38,463 nucleotides of DNA from positions 1 through 38,463 of the forward strand of contig CALZGI010000029.1 of assembly GCA_945786855.1 (NCBI GenBank). The letters run 5' to 3'. The notes below the pieces were generated by a model. It was not told the DNA's origin. It worked only from the letters and a program-made list of their open reading frames with translations, and did no database searches. The position numbers were made by a program, and so were the translations under genes. Positions 25,288-33,335 of the stretch are shown here, piece after piece (the first letter of the stretch is position 1; each line of letters opens with the position of its first letter). This DNA is from Thermodesulfovibrionia bacterium (GTDB taxonomy: Bacteria > Nitrospirota > Thermodesulfovibrionia > UBA6902).

Positions 25288-25698
25288 AATTGACTGATCG
25301 CTAGTACTTTTTGAAAGCATCCCCGAATGTGGATATTCCTCTAGCAGGCACGACTGAGCTGTTATCTGTTCTCTACGATGCATTAAATAATACCCTGCAG
25401 TGTTTCGGGAGGCGGGTGGAAATATGGAAAACCTGCTCAAGGAGAACTGATTCCAGGGGCATCTTTATCAATCTCTTCGCATTGCACCTTGAAGATCGTT
25501 GTTTCAGCCATTATTATATATATAGCATTGGTGTTGGAAAGATTTATGCGGGTACTCTTGATGGGATGTTGCTTATATTGAACGTGGCCGTTACACTATT
25601 TTTCACGAAGACAGGATGAAAAAACTTTGAAGGGCAGGCACTGAATGAATTGTAAATATGAATTCTGATTGCCTGAAGTTTAGTTGTAGGAGCGCGTA
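25288..25698 (+). other. 411-bp gap, possibly decayed coding sequence
   Basis: No convincing gene is present. The longest plus-strand frame (25311-25619) starts at a TTG without a ribosome site and has no recognisable domain. Neighbouring frames contain short protein-like runs (for example a hydrophobic KIVVSAIIIYIALVLERF segment near 25494-25547) broken by stops. This may be remnant sequence, but I cannot identify the source. Confidence 0.35.
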
Positions 25699-26739
25699 AT
25701 GTATGAAAAACATTTTTCTCTGAAATGCAAACCCTTTGAGTTATTGCCGAACCCGGAATTTCTTTTCGAGAGCAGTACTCATAAAAAGGCGATAACATAC
25801 CTTGATTACGGGATTAAGGAAAAGATCGGGTTTATTCTTTTGACCGGAGAAATCGGGTCCGGGAAGACTACAATCGTCCGGAATCTGATCAAGAACCTTA
25901 ACACGTCGATTAAACTTTCACGGATAAACAACACAAAGGTTACTTCGGAACAGCTGATATCCATGATAAATGAAGACTTCGGCCTTGATACAGATGGGAA
26001 AAGTAAAACCACACTGTTACGTGATTTGAATGATTTTCTCATTAAGAGTTATTCAAAGGGGTATCAGTCTATCTTGCTTATTGATGAAGCGCAGAATCTG
26101 TCACCTGATTTGCTGGAAGAGATAAGACTGCTGTCGAATTTAGAAACAGACAGGGCAAAGCTTCTCCAGATAATACTTCTGGGGCAACCGGAGTTAAATA
26201 AGTCTCTTATGCTCCCGGACATGATGCAGTTACGGCAGCGGATTAATATCAGTTATCATATTAACCCGCTCTCTATAGACGAAACAGGGCAATATATCAA
26301 ACATCGGCTTATGGTAGCCGGGAATATTGAAATCATCAGCTTTGAGGGGGATGTTCTCTCTCTTATTTACAGGTTCAGCAGGGGTATTCCGCGGCTGATT
26401 AACATCCTTTGTGATCTTGTGCTCCTCGCAGCCTTTGTCGATGGAAAGAAAGAGGCTAGTGCCGAGATCGTCAGGGACGTCATACATGATCTTGAATCCC
26501 GGGATAACTGGGATATCCCCGGGAACAGCGATGCTCAGGAAGCCGGTATGCATGACAGAGATTCAGACTATCAGACACTGGCCGGGGATCTTGCGATCAG
26601 AATTATCAAGCTTGAGGAGGCAGTTAAGATCGGTGTTGAAGAGATTGTATTATTATCAGATAAAGTCAGCTGCCTTGAGGAAGAGGTCATGAAAACAAAG
26701 AATTCCAAAGAGGGCGGACAAAAACCCGATTCAGAATAA
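25699..26739 (+). CDS. ExeA-like / PEP-CTERM locus (XrtA-associated) ATPase
   Basis: The 346-residue AAA+ protein matches the ExeA/GspA family and the exosortase-locus ATPase subfamily. It begins MYEKHFSLKCKPFELLPNPEFLF, an invariant family start (given here as MYEKHFSLK and KPFELLPNPEF). Walker A is GEIGSGKTT (50-58), Walker B is ILLIDEAQNL (124-133), sensor-1 region is ILLGQPEL, and RGIPRLINILCD is the sensor-2/arginine segment. The tail after residue 280 is a coiled coil (IIKLEEAVKIGVEEIVLL). Such ATPases are thought to act on secretion or polysaccharide export at the inner membrane. The ATG at 25699 has a TAGGAG site six bases before. The FAD oxidoreductase gene begins 61 bp later. Confidence 0.92.
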   Translation: MYEKHFSLKCKPFELLPNPEFLFESSTHKKAITYLDYGIKEKIGFILLTGEIGSGKTTIVRNLIKNLNTSIKLSRINNTKVTSEQLISMINEDFGLDTDGKSKTTLLRDLNDFLIKSYSKGYQSILLIDEAQNLSPDLLEEIRLLSNLETDRAKLLQIILLGQPELNKSLMLPDMMQLRQRINISYHINPLSIDETGQYIKHRLMVAGNIEIISFEGDVLSLIYRFSRGIPRLINILCDLVLLAAFVDGKKEASAEIVRDVIHDLESRDNWDIPGNSDAQEAGMHDRDSDYQTLAGDLAIRIIKLEEAVKIGVEEIVLLSDKVSCLEEEVMKTKNSKEGGQKPDSE

Positions 26740-26800
26740 TTAATAGATTGATGCTGAAAAAATCGGGGATACCCGGATATCATGAGCGGCTTAAAAGACT

Positions 26801-28252
26801 ATGGAAGCTTCCATTAAAAATCTTAAAAGTGATGATGTCGTTATTATCGGCGCCGGGCCCGCAGGCCTTACGGCTGCCTATCAATTATATAAGAGGGGCA
26901 AAAAGTCTGTCATACTCGAAAAAGACAATGTAGTAGGGGGCATATCACGGACAGTTAAATACAAGGACTATCTCTTTGATATCGGAGGGCATCGTTTTTT
27001 CACGAAAATTGATGCGGCGAGAGAGATGTGGAAAGAGGTTTTGAGTGATGATCTGCTCCACCGTAAACGGCTCTCTAGAATTTACTACAATAAAAAATTC
27101 TTTTTTTACCCCATCCGTCCCCTCAATGCCCTGTCAGGCCTCGGATTGTGGAACAGTTCCATGATTATCCTGAGCTACATACACGCTCACCTCTTTCCCT
27201 GCAAAAAAGAAGATACATTTGATCAGTGGGTAACAAACCGCTTCGGAAAACGATTGTACAAAACATTCTTTAAGACCTACACGGAAAAAGTGTGGGGAAT
27301 GCCCTGTAATGAAATACGGGCTGAATGGGCAGCACAGCGGATTAATGGGCTTTCTCTGCTGAGTGCCATCAGGAATGCACTGGTCAAACAGCATCAGAAA
27401 AACAGGAAGAATCTTGCAAAAACATTGATTGACTCCTTTGACTATCCAAGACTGGGCCCTGGGATGATGTGGCAGGCTGTTTCGCAAATCGTTCATCAGC
27501 ACGGTTCCTCTGTCTGCCTCGAAAATGAAGTTGGAGAGATAGAATGGGACGGCGAGCAAAAAAGGGTAACGTCTGTAGAAGTTAAAGGTGACGGAAGAAC
27601 AAAGAGAATTTATGGGAAAGATTTTATCAGCAGTATGCCCCTCAGGGAGCTGGTACAGAAGTTCCGGCCGCCCGTACCTGATGACGTGCTTGAAGCCGCG
27701 AATAACCTTCATTACAGAGATTTTCTTACCGTAGCCTTAATCGTTAATAAGTCTGAACTTTTCCCTGACAACTGGATATATATTCATGACCCTCTGGTTA
27801 AGCTTGGAAGAGTCCAGAATTTTAAAAACTGGAGTCCCCACATGGTGTCCGATATGAGCAAGTCCTGCCTTGGCCTTGAATATTTTTGCAATGAAGGGGA
27901 CGAACTCTGGAATATGAAGGATGAGGATTTGATCGAACTGGGCAAGAGAGAACTTGAAGTGACCGGACTGGTTGAGGCTGATGATGTTGAAGACGGTAGT
28001 GTTGTTCGGATGCCCAAGGCCTATCCTGCTTATGATACAACGTACATGGAAAAGCTTGAAACCATTCGCCGGTTTTTAAAAGGGATTCACAACCTCCATC
28101 TGGTCGGTCGAAACGGCTTGCACAGATATAATAACCAGGACCACTCCATGTTTACAGCGATGCTGGCTGTGGAAAATATCCATGGAGCTAACCACGATTT
28201 ATGGAGTGTCAACGAAGAACAGGAATATCTCGAAGCCGGAGAAAGCAGCTAA
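26801..28252 (+). CDS. FAD-dependent oxidoreductase (NAD(P)-binding Rossmann, UDP-galactopyranose-mutase-like)
   Basis: The 483-residue protein opens with an FAD-binding GxGxxG: VVIIGAGPAGLTAAYQL (13-29), then VILEKDNVVGGISRT, and the DIGGHRFFTK motif near residue 65 that is typical of UDP-galactopyranose-mutase and amine-oxidase-like glycan-locus oxidoreductases. The C-terminal FAD motif is LHLVGRNGLHRYNNQDHSM near residue 437. It probably acts on a nucleotide sugar or lipid-linked sugar, as an inference from the motif and from the rfb and exosortase neighbours. The substrate is unknown. The ATG at 26801 has only a weak AAAAG site. It ends 15 bp before the convergent FN3 gene. Confidence 0.9.
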   Translation: MEASIKNLKSDDVVIIGAGPAGLTAAYQLYKRGKKSVILEKDNVVGGISRTVKYKDYLFDIGGHRFFTKIDAAREMWKEVLSDDLLHRKRLSRIYYNKKFFFYPIRPLNALSGLGLWNSSMIILSYIHAHLFPCKKEDTFDQWVTNRFGKRLYKTFFKTYTEKVWGMPCNEIRAEWAAQRINGLSLLSAIRNALVKQHQKNRKNLAKTLIDSFDYPRLGPGMMWQAVSQIVHQHGSSVCLENEVGEIEWDGEQKRVTSVEVKGDGRTKRIYGKDFISSMPLRELVQKFRPPVPDDVLEAANNLHYRDFLTVALIVNKSELFPDNWIYIHDPLVKLGRVQNFKNWSPHMVSDMSKSCLGLEYFCNEGDELWNMKDEDLIELGKRELEVTGLVEADDVEDGSVVRMPKAYPAYDTTYMEKLETIRRFLKGIHNLHLVGRNGLHRYNNQDHSMFTAMLAVENIHGANHDLWSVNEEQEYLEAGESS

Positions 28253-28267
28253 CAGGTCTATTCAGAT

Positions 28268-28678
28268 CTACCGAACACACGCTTCTTCTGAATAATTACT
28301 TTCATTTCCTTCGTAATCATATGCGGTGATGGCAAAACACCATCTTTCCGATGACAAGTTGTTTATGGAAGCGGCGTTAGAATTGCCCACATCGAGTGAA
28401 TAGACATATCCCCTTGATGAAGTGCCATAATATACTTTATATCCGGCTAATTCGGTCAGTTGGGATCCATCACCGTTTGTAGTCGGTTTAACCCATGAAA
28501 TAGTTACGTTGCCTCCGCTTCTTGACACCATCCCCTGTTCGCTACCTCTCCTGTCTTGCGAACTGCTGATTGTGCTGGCGCTGCTTCCATCACCGCTGCT
28601 GCCTCCGCAAATGAAGGTTGTGACGAGAAGCGTAACGGCAACGATGATTGTTATTTTTCCCACGAAGTTCTTTCTCAT
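28268..28678 (-). CDS. Small secreted fibronectin type III domain protein
   Basis: The 136-residue protein has an N-terminal hydrophobic segment (about 9-24, IIVAVTLLVTTFI, then Cys) that could be a signal or lipoprotein peptide. A Ser/Gly-rich linker (about 25-55) and one FN3 domain follow: NVTISWVKPTTNGDGSQL, GYKVYYGTSS and CFAITAYDYEGNESNYSE. An FN3 'TSSRGY-S' with an ending 'SNYSEEACVR' resembles domains of secreted enzymes and surface proteins. Function is unknown. No ribosome site precedes the ATG at 28678. A CRP/FNR-type palindrome lies 35-50 bp upstream. Confidence 0.8.
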   Translation of the reverse strand: MRKNFVGKITIIVAVTLLVTTFICGGSSGDGSSASTISSSQDRRGSEQGMVSRSGGNVTISWVKPTTNGDGSQLTELAGYKVYYGTSSRGYVYSLDVGNSNAASINNLSSERWCFAITAYDYEGNESNYSEEACVR

Positions 28679-28712
28679 GATTGTATGGTAAAAAATATAC
28701 AGTCTGGTCAGA

Positions 28713-28728
28713 TGTGATTTAGGTCACG
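28713..28728. promoter_or_regulatory. CRP/FNR-family binding palindrome
   Basis: TGTGATTTAGGTCACG fits TGTGA-N6-TCACA with one mismatch. On the minus strand it precedes TATATT (28694-28699), a possible -10 for the FN3 gene. The centre lies about 33 bp before the inferred start site, so repression or atypical activation is possible. The regulator cannot be named. Confidence 0.5.
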
Positions 28729-28914
28729 GGACAAGCATTTTCCGGTTGGACCTGTTTGCCCGATTATTATTTGGACGAGGTGCCGGATTTGATATTATGA
28801 GGGGACATTGCGATACCGCTGACAGCATCAGGAATTTTTTTTGATGAGTACTAAATATAAACGGTAAGTTGATATTCACGGGTGGGGACAAAAAGGAGCT
28901 TTAAGGTGAAAAAG

Positions 28915-29397
28915 TTATTTGAAATCGGGGAAGTTGCTTAACAGATACCACCTCTTTTCTTCTCTGTCAAATTCCCATTTTTCTTCGATTATGAGAGTCT
29001 TTTCTATGAGCGTATTGATATTATAGTATTTGATCTCTACCGTCCTGAGTGCCTGCTGTTCATTGCCTGAAAGGGTGCTTTTCAGGACTTCATAGGTAGA
29101 TATCCTTATGTCCCGAAGTTTTCCAAAGTCCGGTTCCACCTGGCCGGAATCGGTCTTTTTAATATAATCATAGGCTACTGAGAAATAGCCCCATCGAAGG
29201 GCGTTTTCGTATTTGAAAGTGGTCTGCTCAAATATATGCATACGTTTTTCAAACGAACTTTCAAGGGAATCACCGAAAGATGCACATCCGGCCAGCACAA
29301 TAAAAAATATGCAGTACAGGATCTGTACCCTTCCGGTATTCAGTGGTAAGCTGGCTTTCACAGGTGACTTCGACATGTTAATAGTCCAACGGATCAA
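28915..29397 (-). CDS. Predicted lipoprotein of unknown function
   Basis: The 160-residue protein carries a lipoprotein signal ending FIVLAGCAS (Cys about residue 38). The soluble part (TTFKYENALRWGYFSVAYDYI, KRWYLLSNFPDF) has no family I can name. The TTG start at 29397 is favoured because AAGGAG lies eight to nine bases upstream on that strand. An ATG at 29376 is possible and would give a more usual signal length. It lies 15 bp after the coiled-coil gene, so the two probably form an operon for an envelope complex. Confidence 0.8.
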   Translation of the reverse strand: MIRWTINMSKSPVKASLPLNTGRVQILYCIFFIVLAGCASFGDSLESSFEKRMHIFEQTTFKYENALRWGYFSVAYDYIKKTDSGQVEPDFGKLRDIRISTYEVLKSTLSGNEQQALRTVEIKYYNINTLIEKTLIIEEKWEFDREEKRWYLLSNFPDFK

Positions 29398-29412
29398 TAA
29401 TCAGTTCTCCTT

Positions 29413-29889
29413 TTATTGCAACGAGTCAGATGGAGTGGGTTGCTCCTGACGTGTCAGCAGACGTATTTCCTGGATTGTCTGATTCATGGCCTGGTTTTCC
29501 TTTTCCAGTTTTGCGATGCGGTTATTCATGCTATCAACGAGTTTCCCGGACGCTCCGCCTGATTTGAGCTTTGTTCCTGTTTTGGCCAGCTCAGCCCTGA
29601 GGCCCGAAATCTGCTTTTTCATGGCTTCTTTATCCCGGATTGTTTTTATGAGCTGTTCTTCCTCGTTCCTTTTATTTCCTGTATCCCTGTCTTTGCCAAC
29701 TCCGTCCAGTTTTGCCTGCAAGGTCTGATTCTCACTTTTCAGTGTATCCGTTTCAGCGACTGCTCCGGTCAATAACTGCTGAAGCTCAGCTTCTTTTTCC
29801 ATGCATCCATCCTTGAGGTTGAGACCGATTATGATTCCGAATATAAACGTTATTATTGCTGCTATTAACACAGTCTTGCTATTGGTCAA
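29413..29889 (-). CDS. Membrane-anchored coiled-coil protein of unknown function
   Basis: The 158-residue protein has one N-terminal membrane helix (about 7-23, VLIAAIITFIFGIIIGL), followed by long coiled-coil segments (about 30-75 and 90-145) with Lys/Glu-rich heptads and a Pro/Gln-rich end. There is no family assignment. The ATG at 29889 has an AAGGAGG site at ideal spacing. The helix suggests it is anchored in the inner membrane with the coil in the periplasm. It is the first gene of the pair with the lipoprotein gene. Confidence 0.8.
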   Translation of the reverse strand: MTNSKTVLIAAIITFIFGIIIGLNLKDGCMEKEAELQQLLTGAVAETDTLKSENQTLQAKLDGVGKDRDTGNKRNEEEQLIKTIRDKEAMKKQISGLRAELAKTGTKLKSGGASGKLVDSMNNRIAKLEKENQAMNQTIQEIRLLTRQEQPTPSDSLQ

Positions 29890-30010
29890 TTCTCTCCTCC
29901 TTAAGGTAATTTTAAATAATTATACATGAAACGGATATTTATAAATAAGACAAATTCCCGATGAATCGCTGTCCTTGTCATTTTCCTCCCAAAAGTGTTT
30001 AAATTAAAGC

Positions 30011-30523
30011 ATGGCACTACGTGAGATTAATAAATATCCCGACAAGGTATTGAGAGAAAAAACGGAGCCTGTTGAGGAGTTTGACGGTGAACTTCAGAAG
30101 CTCATCGATGACATGATAGAGACCATGTATGCAGCACCGGGTGTGGGGCTTGCTGCCAATCAGGTAGGCGTCCCAAAACAGGTCACCGTTATAGATGTGG
30201 GTGTTGGACAGGAGGAAAGTTCGTTGATTGTGCTCGTGAATCCTGAGATTGTTCACTGCGGTGGCGAATCCAGCTCCGAGGAAGGCTGTCTGAGCATCCC
30301 TGAGTATACGACCATGGTAAAGAGGGCGGAAACAGTAAAGGTCAAATGTCTCGACAGAGAAGGGAATTCCTGTGAAATTCAAGCTGACGGGCTCCTGGCA
30401 AGGGCAATTCAGCATGAAATCGATCATCTGAACGGTTATCTGCTGATCGACAGGATCGGACGTATCAAGAAAGAATTTTTCAGAAAAAGGTATGCGCGAG
30501 AGCACGCTGCAAGTAAAAAGTAA
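30011..30523 (+). CDS. def: Peptide deformylase
   Basis: This metal enzyme removes the formyl group from the N-terminal Met of new proteins. The 170 residues include GVGLAANQVG (44-53), EGCLSIP (91-97, metal ligand Cys93) and QHEIDHLNG (134-142, ligands His135 and His139, catalytic Glu136). All family motifs are intact. The start ATG 30011 lacks a clear ribosome site. It is followed after 251 bp by fmt, the usual partner that adds the formyl group to Met-tRNA. That gap is wider than usual and holds a hairpin. Confidence 0.97.
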   Translation: MALREINKYPDKVLREKTEPVEEFDGELQKLIDDMIETMYAAPGVGLAANQVGVPKQVTVIDVGVGQEESSLIVLVNPEIVHCGGESSSEEGCLSIPEYTTMVKRAETVKVKCLDREGNSCEIQADGLLARAIQHEIDHLNGYLLIDRIGRIKKEFFRKRYAREHAASKK

Positions 30524-30598
30524 GAAGCCTGAAGACAATTATAAGTACCCCCGGAAGACACTGTTCTCTCAGAAATAATAATCCCAATCTCATTCCAA

Positions 30599-30650
30599 AC
30601 AAACGCAATGAGAACCCAGGATGCAACATCCCGGGGATGGTGTTTGTCTG
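30599..30650 (+). repeat. Hairpin in the def-fmt gap
   Basis: CCCAGGATG (30615-30623) pairs with CATCCCGGG (30627-30635) with one mismatch around a CAA loop. Further out, ACAAAC (30599-30604) faces GTTTGT (30642-30647). There is no T run, so it is not a standard terminator. Confidence 0.4.
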
Positions 30651-30774
30651 AACCTGCCATTTTGACTGGTGAACTCAATTTGTAATTTGGCATTTGGTTA
30701 TTGTAATTTTAATACATGGAATTCTGCTGTATTTGTAAGATAAGAATAGAAAAATTGCATTTTGAGGGATCACT

Positions 30775-31698
30775 TTGAAGCTGGTTTTTTTTGGTACCCC
30801 TGAGTTTGCCCTTTTGCCTCTCCGGGCATTACGCGCTTCAGAGCACGACATTTTAGCTGTCGTGACGCAGCCGGACAGGGAAAGCGGGCGGGGCAGGAGG
30901 ATAAAATCATGCCCTGTCAAGAGTGAGGCGCAAAAGGCTGGTATGGAAATCCTTCAGCCTGAGAAGGTGCGAGATCCCCGGTTTATTCAAGAAATGAGGA
31001 ACTTGGCCCCGCAAATTATAGTAGTTGTTGCCTATGGGCAGATCCTGCCTCGAGAAATAATTCATTTGCCTGAACGGGGGTGTGTTAACATCCATGCGTC
31101 GCTTCTTCCCGCCTATCGTGGTGCTGCACCGATTAACTGGGCTATTATCAATGGAGAGGAAAATACAGGCGTTACGACCATGTTGATGGATGAAGGGATG
31201 GATACAGGCGGAATATTATTGCAGCAAGCTACAGAAATATCAGAAGAGGACTCTGCGGGAAGTCTTTCACTGAGACTCTCAAAAATAGGAGGCGACCTGT
31301 TAATGAAAACGTTAGGGAGAATGGAGAAGGGAGACATTACGCCCCTGCCGCAGGGAAGTGGCGTGTCCTGGGCACCGCTGTTGAAAAAGGCCGACGGGCT
31401 GATTCAATGGTCAAAAAGTTCGAAAGAACTGTGCAGATTGATCAACGGCATGAATCCCTGGCCGGGCGCATACGGCTTTCTTGAAGATGAACGAATTAAA
31501 ATTCTGAGGGCCCTTCCACTTGAGAGCACCGGCAGTGCAGGCATGATAGAGGTGGCCTCAAAAGATCAGCTCGTTGTCGGTACCGGTCATGGGAGTCTGT
31601 CCATTATTGATATTCAACCTGCGGGCAAGCCGGTTATGCCGGTTAAATCATTTCTTCAGGGAAGAAACCTGAAAGAGGGGATGACGTTTGTTGTATAG
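30775..31698 (+). CDS. fmt: Methionyl-tRNA formyltransferase
   Basis: This enzyme formylates Met-tRNAfMet with 10-formyl-THF. The 307 residues include an N-terminal formyltransferase fold starting KLVFFGTPEFALLPLRAL, the active-site Asn105 and His107 (VNIHASLLPAYRGAAPINWA region) and Asp143, and a C-terminal OB-like domain. The TTG start at 30775 is supported by GAGGG seven to eight bases upstream and by the family start MKLVFFGTPEFA; no ATG lies nearer. It follows def. Confidence 0.97.
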   Translation: MKLVFFGTPEFALLPLRALRASEHDILAVVTQPDRESGRGRRIKSCPVKSEAQKAGMEILQPEKVRDPRFIQEMRNLAPQIIVVVAYGQILPREIIHLPERGCVNIHASLLPAYRGAAPINWAIINGEENTGVTTMLMDEGMDTGGILLQQATEISEEDSAGSLSLRLSKIGGDLLMKTLGRMEKGDITPLPQGSGVSWAPLLKKADGLIQWSKSSKELCRLINGMNPWPGAYGFLEDERIKILRALPLESTGSAGMIEVASKDQLVVGTGHGSLSIIDIQPAGKPVMPVKSFLQGRNLKEGMTFVV

Positions 31699-31804
31699 TG
31701 CATGGAGGCAGGGGGGGTGAGAATTCATTCAATGTCATGCTCGTGCAGAATGGCTGTTAATCCGAAAGGTTTATACATCCTGAAAGAAATAATGAGAATG
31801 AAGG

Positions 31805-32509
31805 ATGATTAAGAATATTTTTAAAATACTTTTTTACTTTATCTCATGTGTTTCACTTGGTGCTGCGGTGGCGTTCCTTATTTTCAAGATAATTGATGTT
31901 GATGATACCGGAAGAGTCCCGGTGATTGTCGGCAAAAGTGTGACAGAAGCCGAGGCGGAGTTGAACAGGAGGAAACTGCTCCTGAGCATTAAAGGAAAAG
32001 AGTATCATGATGAAATCCCTGAAGAGCATATTACCAGCCAGGCGATTTCTCCGGAAGAGAGAATCAAGGCAGGGACCGAGGTTGAAGTAATTGTGAGCAG
32101 GGGACAGGAAATATATTCAATGCCTTCCTTTGAAGGACAGCTTCTTGAAGATGCGAAACTCACCATATCGAACCTTGAGATGAAAATAAATAAATTGACA
32201 TGGGTGCATTCCGACTCGGTACGTGAAGGCGAAGTTATTGCCCAGAGACCGCTCCCGGGAAACATAACCGGCAACGAGGTCAATTTCCTTGTAAGCCTCG
32301 GGCCGTACAAAGTATCCTATAGATGTCCGTCCTTTGTTAATATGACGATCGATGACGCACGAGTTCTTGCAAAGGAAATTGGAATTCGGCTGATAGAAAA
32401 GGACGGGGGCAGCAGGGTCATATTTCAGCAGCCTGAAGCGGGAGTGAATATTGAGAATGGAGATGCTGTTGAGGTGAAACTTGGCCGTGGCTGGGGAATG
32501 TGGTTCTGA
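31805..32509 (+). CDS. PASTA-domain protein with N-terminal membrane anchor
   Basis: The 234-residue protein has one N-terminal transmembrane helix (about 5-27) and three PASTA domains: about 38-102 (VPVIVGKSVTEAEAELNRR), about 103-168 (MPSFEGQLLEDAKLTI), and about 169-234 (CPSFVNMTIDDARVLAKEIGI). PASTA domains bind peptidoglycan or beta-lactams in PknB-type kinases and PBPs, but no kinase or transpeptidase domain is present here. Short PASTA-only proteins next to rpe and fmt occur in several deltaproteobacterial-type genomes, and their role is unknown. The ATG at 31805 is preceded by GAATGAAGG-type purines. Confidence 0.9.
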   Translation: MIKNIFKILFYFISCVSLGAAVAFLIFKIIDVDDTGRVPVIVGKSVTEAEAELNRRKLLLSIKGKEYHDEIPEEHITSQAISPEERIKAGTEVEVIVSRGQEIYSMPSFEGQLLEDAKLTISNLEMKINKLTWVHSDSVREGEVIAQRPLPGNITGNEVNFLVSLGPYKVSYRCPSFVNMTIDDARVLAKEIGIRLIEKDGGSRVIFQQPEAGVNIENGDAVEVKLGRGWGMWF

Positions 32510-32609
32510 TTGGCCGCATGCAGTATGCGAATTTAAGTTGAGCCAAAAAATATTATGAAAGAAATATTATTAATTCTTAATGTAAATTTTGACAGTGAAT
32601 GGAGGTAGT

Positions 32610-33266
32610 ATGGTGAAAATTGCACCGTCTATTTTGTCTGCGGACTTTGCGAGGCTGGGGGAAGATGTCCAGGCGGCTGAAAAAGCCGGCGCTGATTTGA
32701 TTCATGTGGATGTTATGGATGGTCATTTTGTCCCAAATATTACCATTGGACCTCCTGTCGTGAAAGCTGTAAAAAAGGCGGCCTCTATTCCACTTGATGT
32801 ACATCTTATGATCGAAAATCCTGATAAGTACATCAAGGATTTTGTCCAGAGCGGTGCCGATATTATTACTGTTCATGAAGAGGCAAGCACTCATCTTCAC
32901 AGGACTGTCCAGAACATACGGGAATGTGGCGTTCGTGCTGCTGTTTCACTGAACCCGGCAACGCCTGTCAGCAATCTTGAGCTGATACTTCCCTATGTTG
33001 ATATGGTTCTGATTATGTCGGTGAATCCAGGTTTTGGCGGACAAACATTTATTCCTGAGGCCCTCGACAAAATCAGGGATCTCAAAAATATTATCACTAA
33101 AAACAATTATCAGGCAGAGATTGAGGTTGACGGGGGAGTCAAGGTTGACAATGTCGCTGACGTTGTAAATGCAGGAGCCGATATTGTCGTTATGGGCAGT
33201 GCATTTTATAACTCGTCAGATTATTCAGAGACTGTCAAAAAAGTCAGGGAACGGTGCAGGGGCTGA
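32610..33266 (+). CDS. rpe: Ribulose-phosphate 3-epimerase
   Basis: This TIM-barrel enzyme interconverts ribulose-5-P and xylulose-5-P in the pentose phosphate pathway. From this start it has 218 residues. Family motifs are IAPSILSADFARLGE near the N-terminus, HVDVMDGHFVPNITIGP (about 29-46), DVHLMIENP, LVLIMSVNPGFGGQ stated as SVNPGFGGQ, and EVDGGVK for the phosphate site. The start is ATG 32610, four bases after GGAGG; the GTG at 32613 is seven bases after it and also possible. The longer TTG frame start at 32589 runs through the ribosome site and is rejected. Confidence 0.96.
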   Translation: MVKIAPSILSADFARLGEDVQAAEKAGADLIHVDVMDGHFVPNITIGPPVVKAVKKAASIPLDVHLMIENPDKYIKDFVQSGADIITVHEEASTHLHRTVQNIRECGVRAAVSLNPATPVSNLELILPYVDMVLIMSVNPGFGGQTFIPEALDKIRDLKNIITKNNYQAEIEVDGGVKVDNVADVVNAGADIVVMGSAFYNSSDYSETVKKVRERCRG

Positions 33267-33335
33267 AGGAATGCTGCGGGCCCCGGGTTTTGAGTGAAAG
33301 GTTTAATCTTTGCTATTCATGGAATGAGGTGAACA

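Noticed and set aside
25311-25619. 102-codon plus-strand frame between the TPR lipoprotein and the ATPase
   Set aside because: It has a TTG start without a ribosome site, odd composition and no domain. I kept it only as a remark on the gap.
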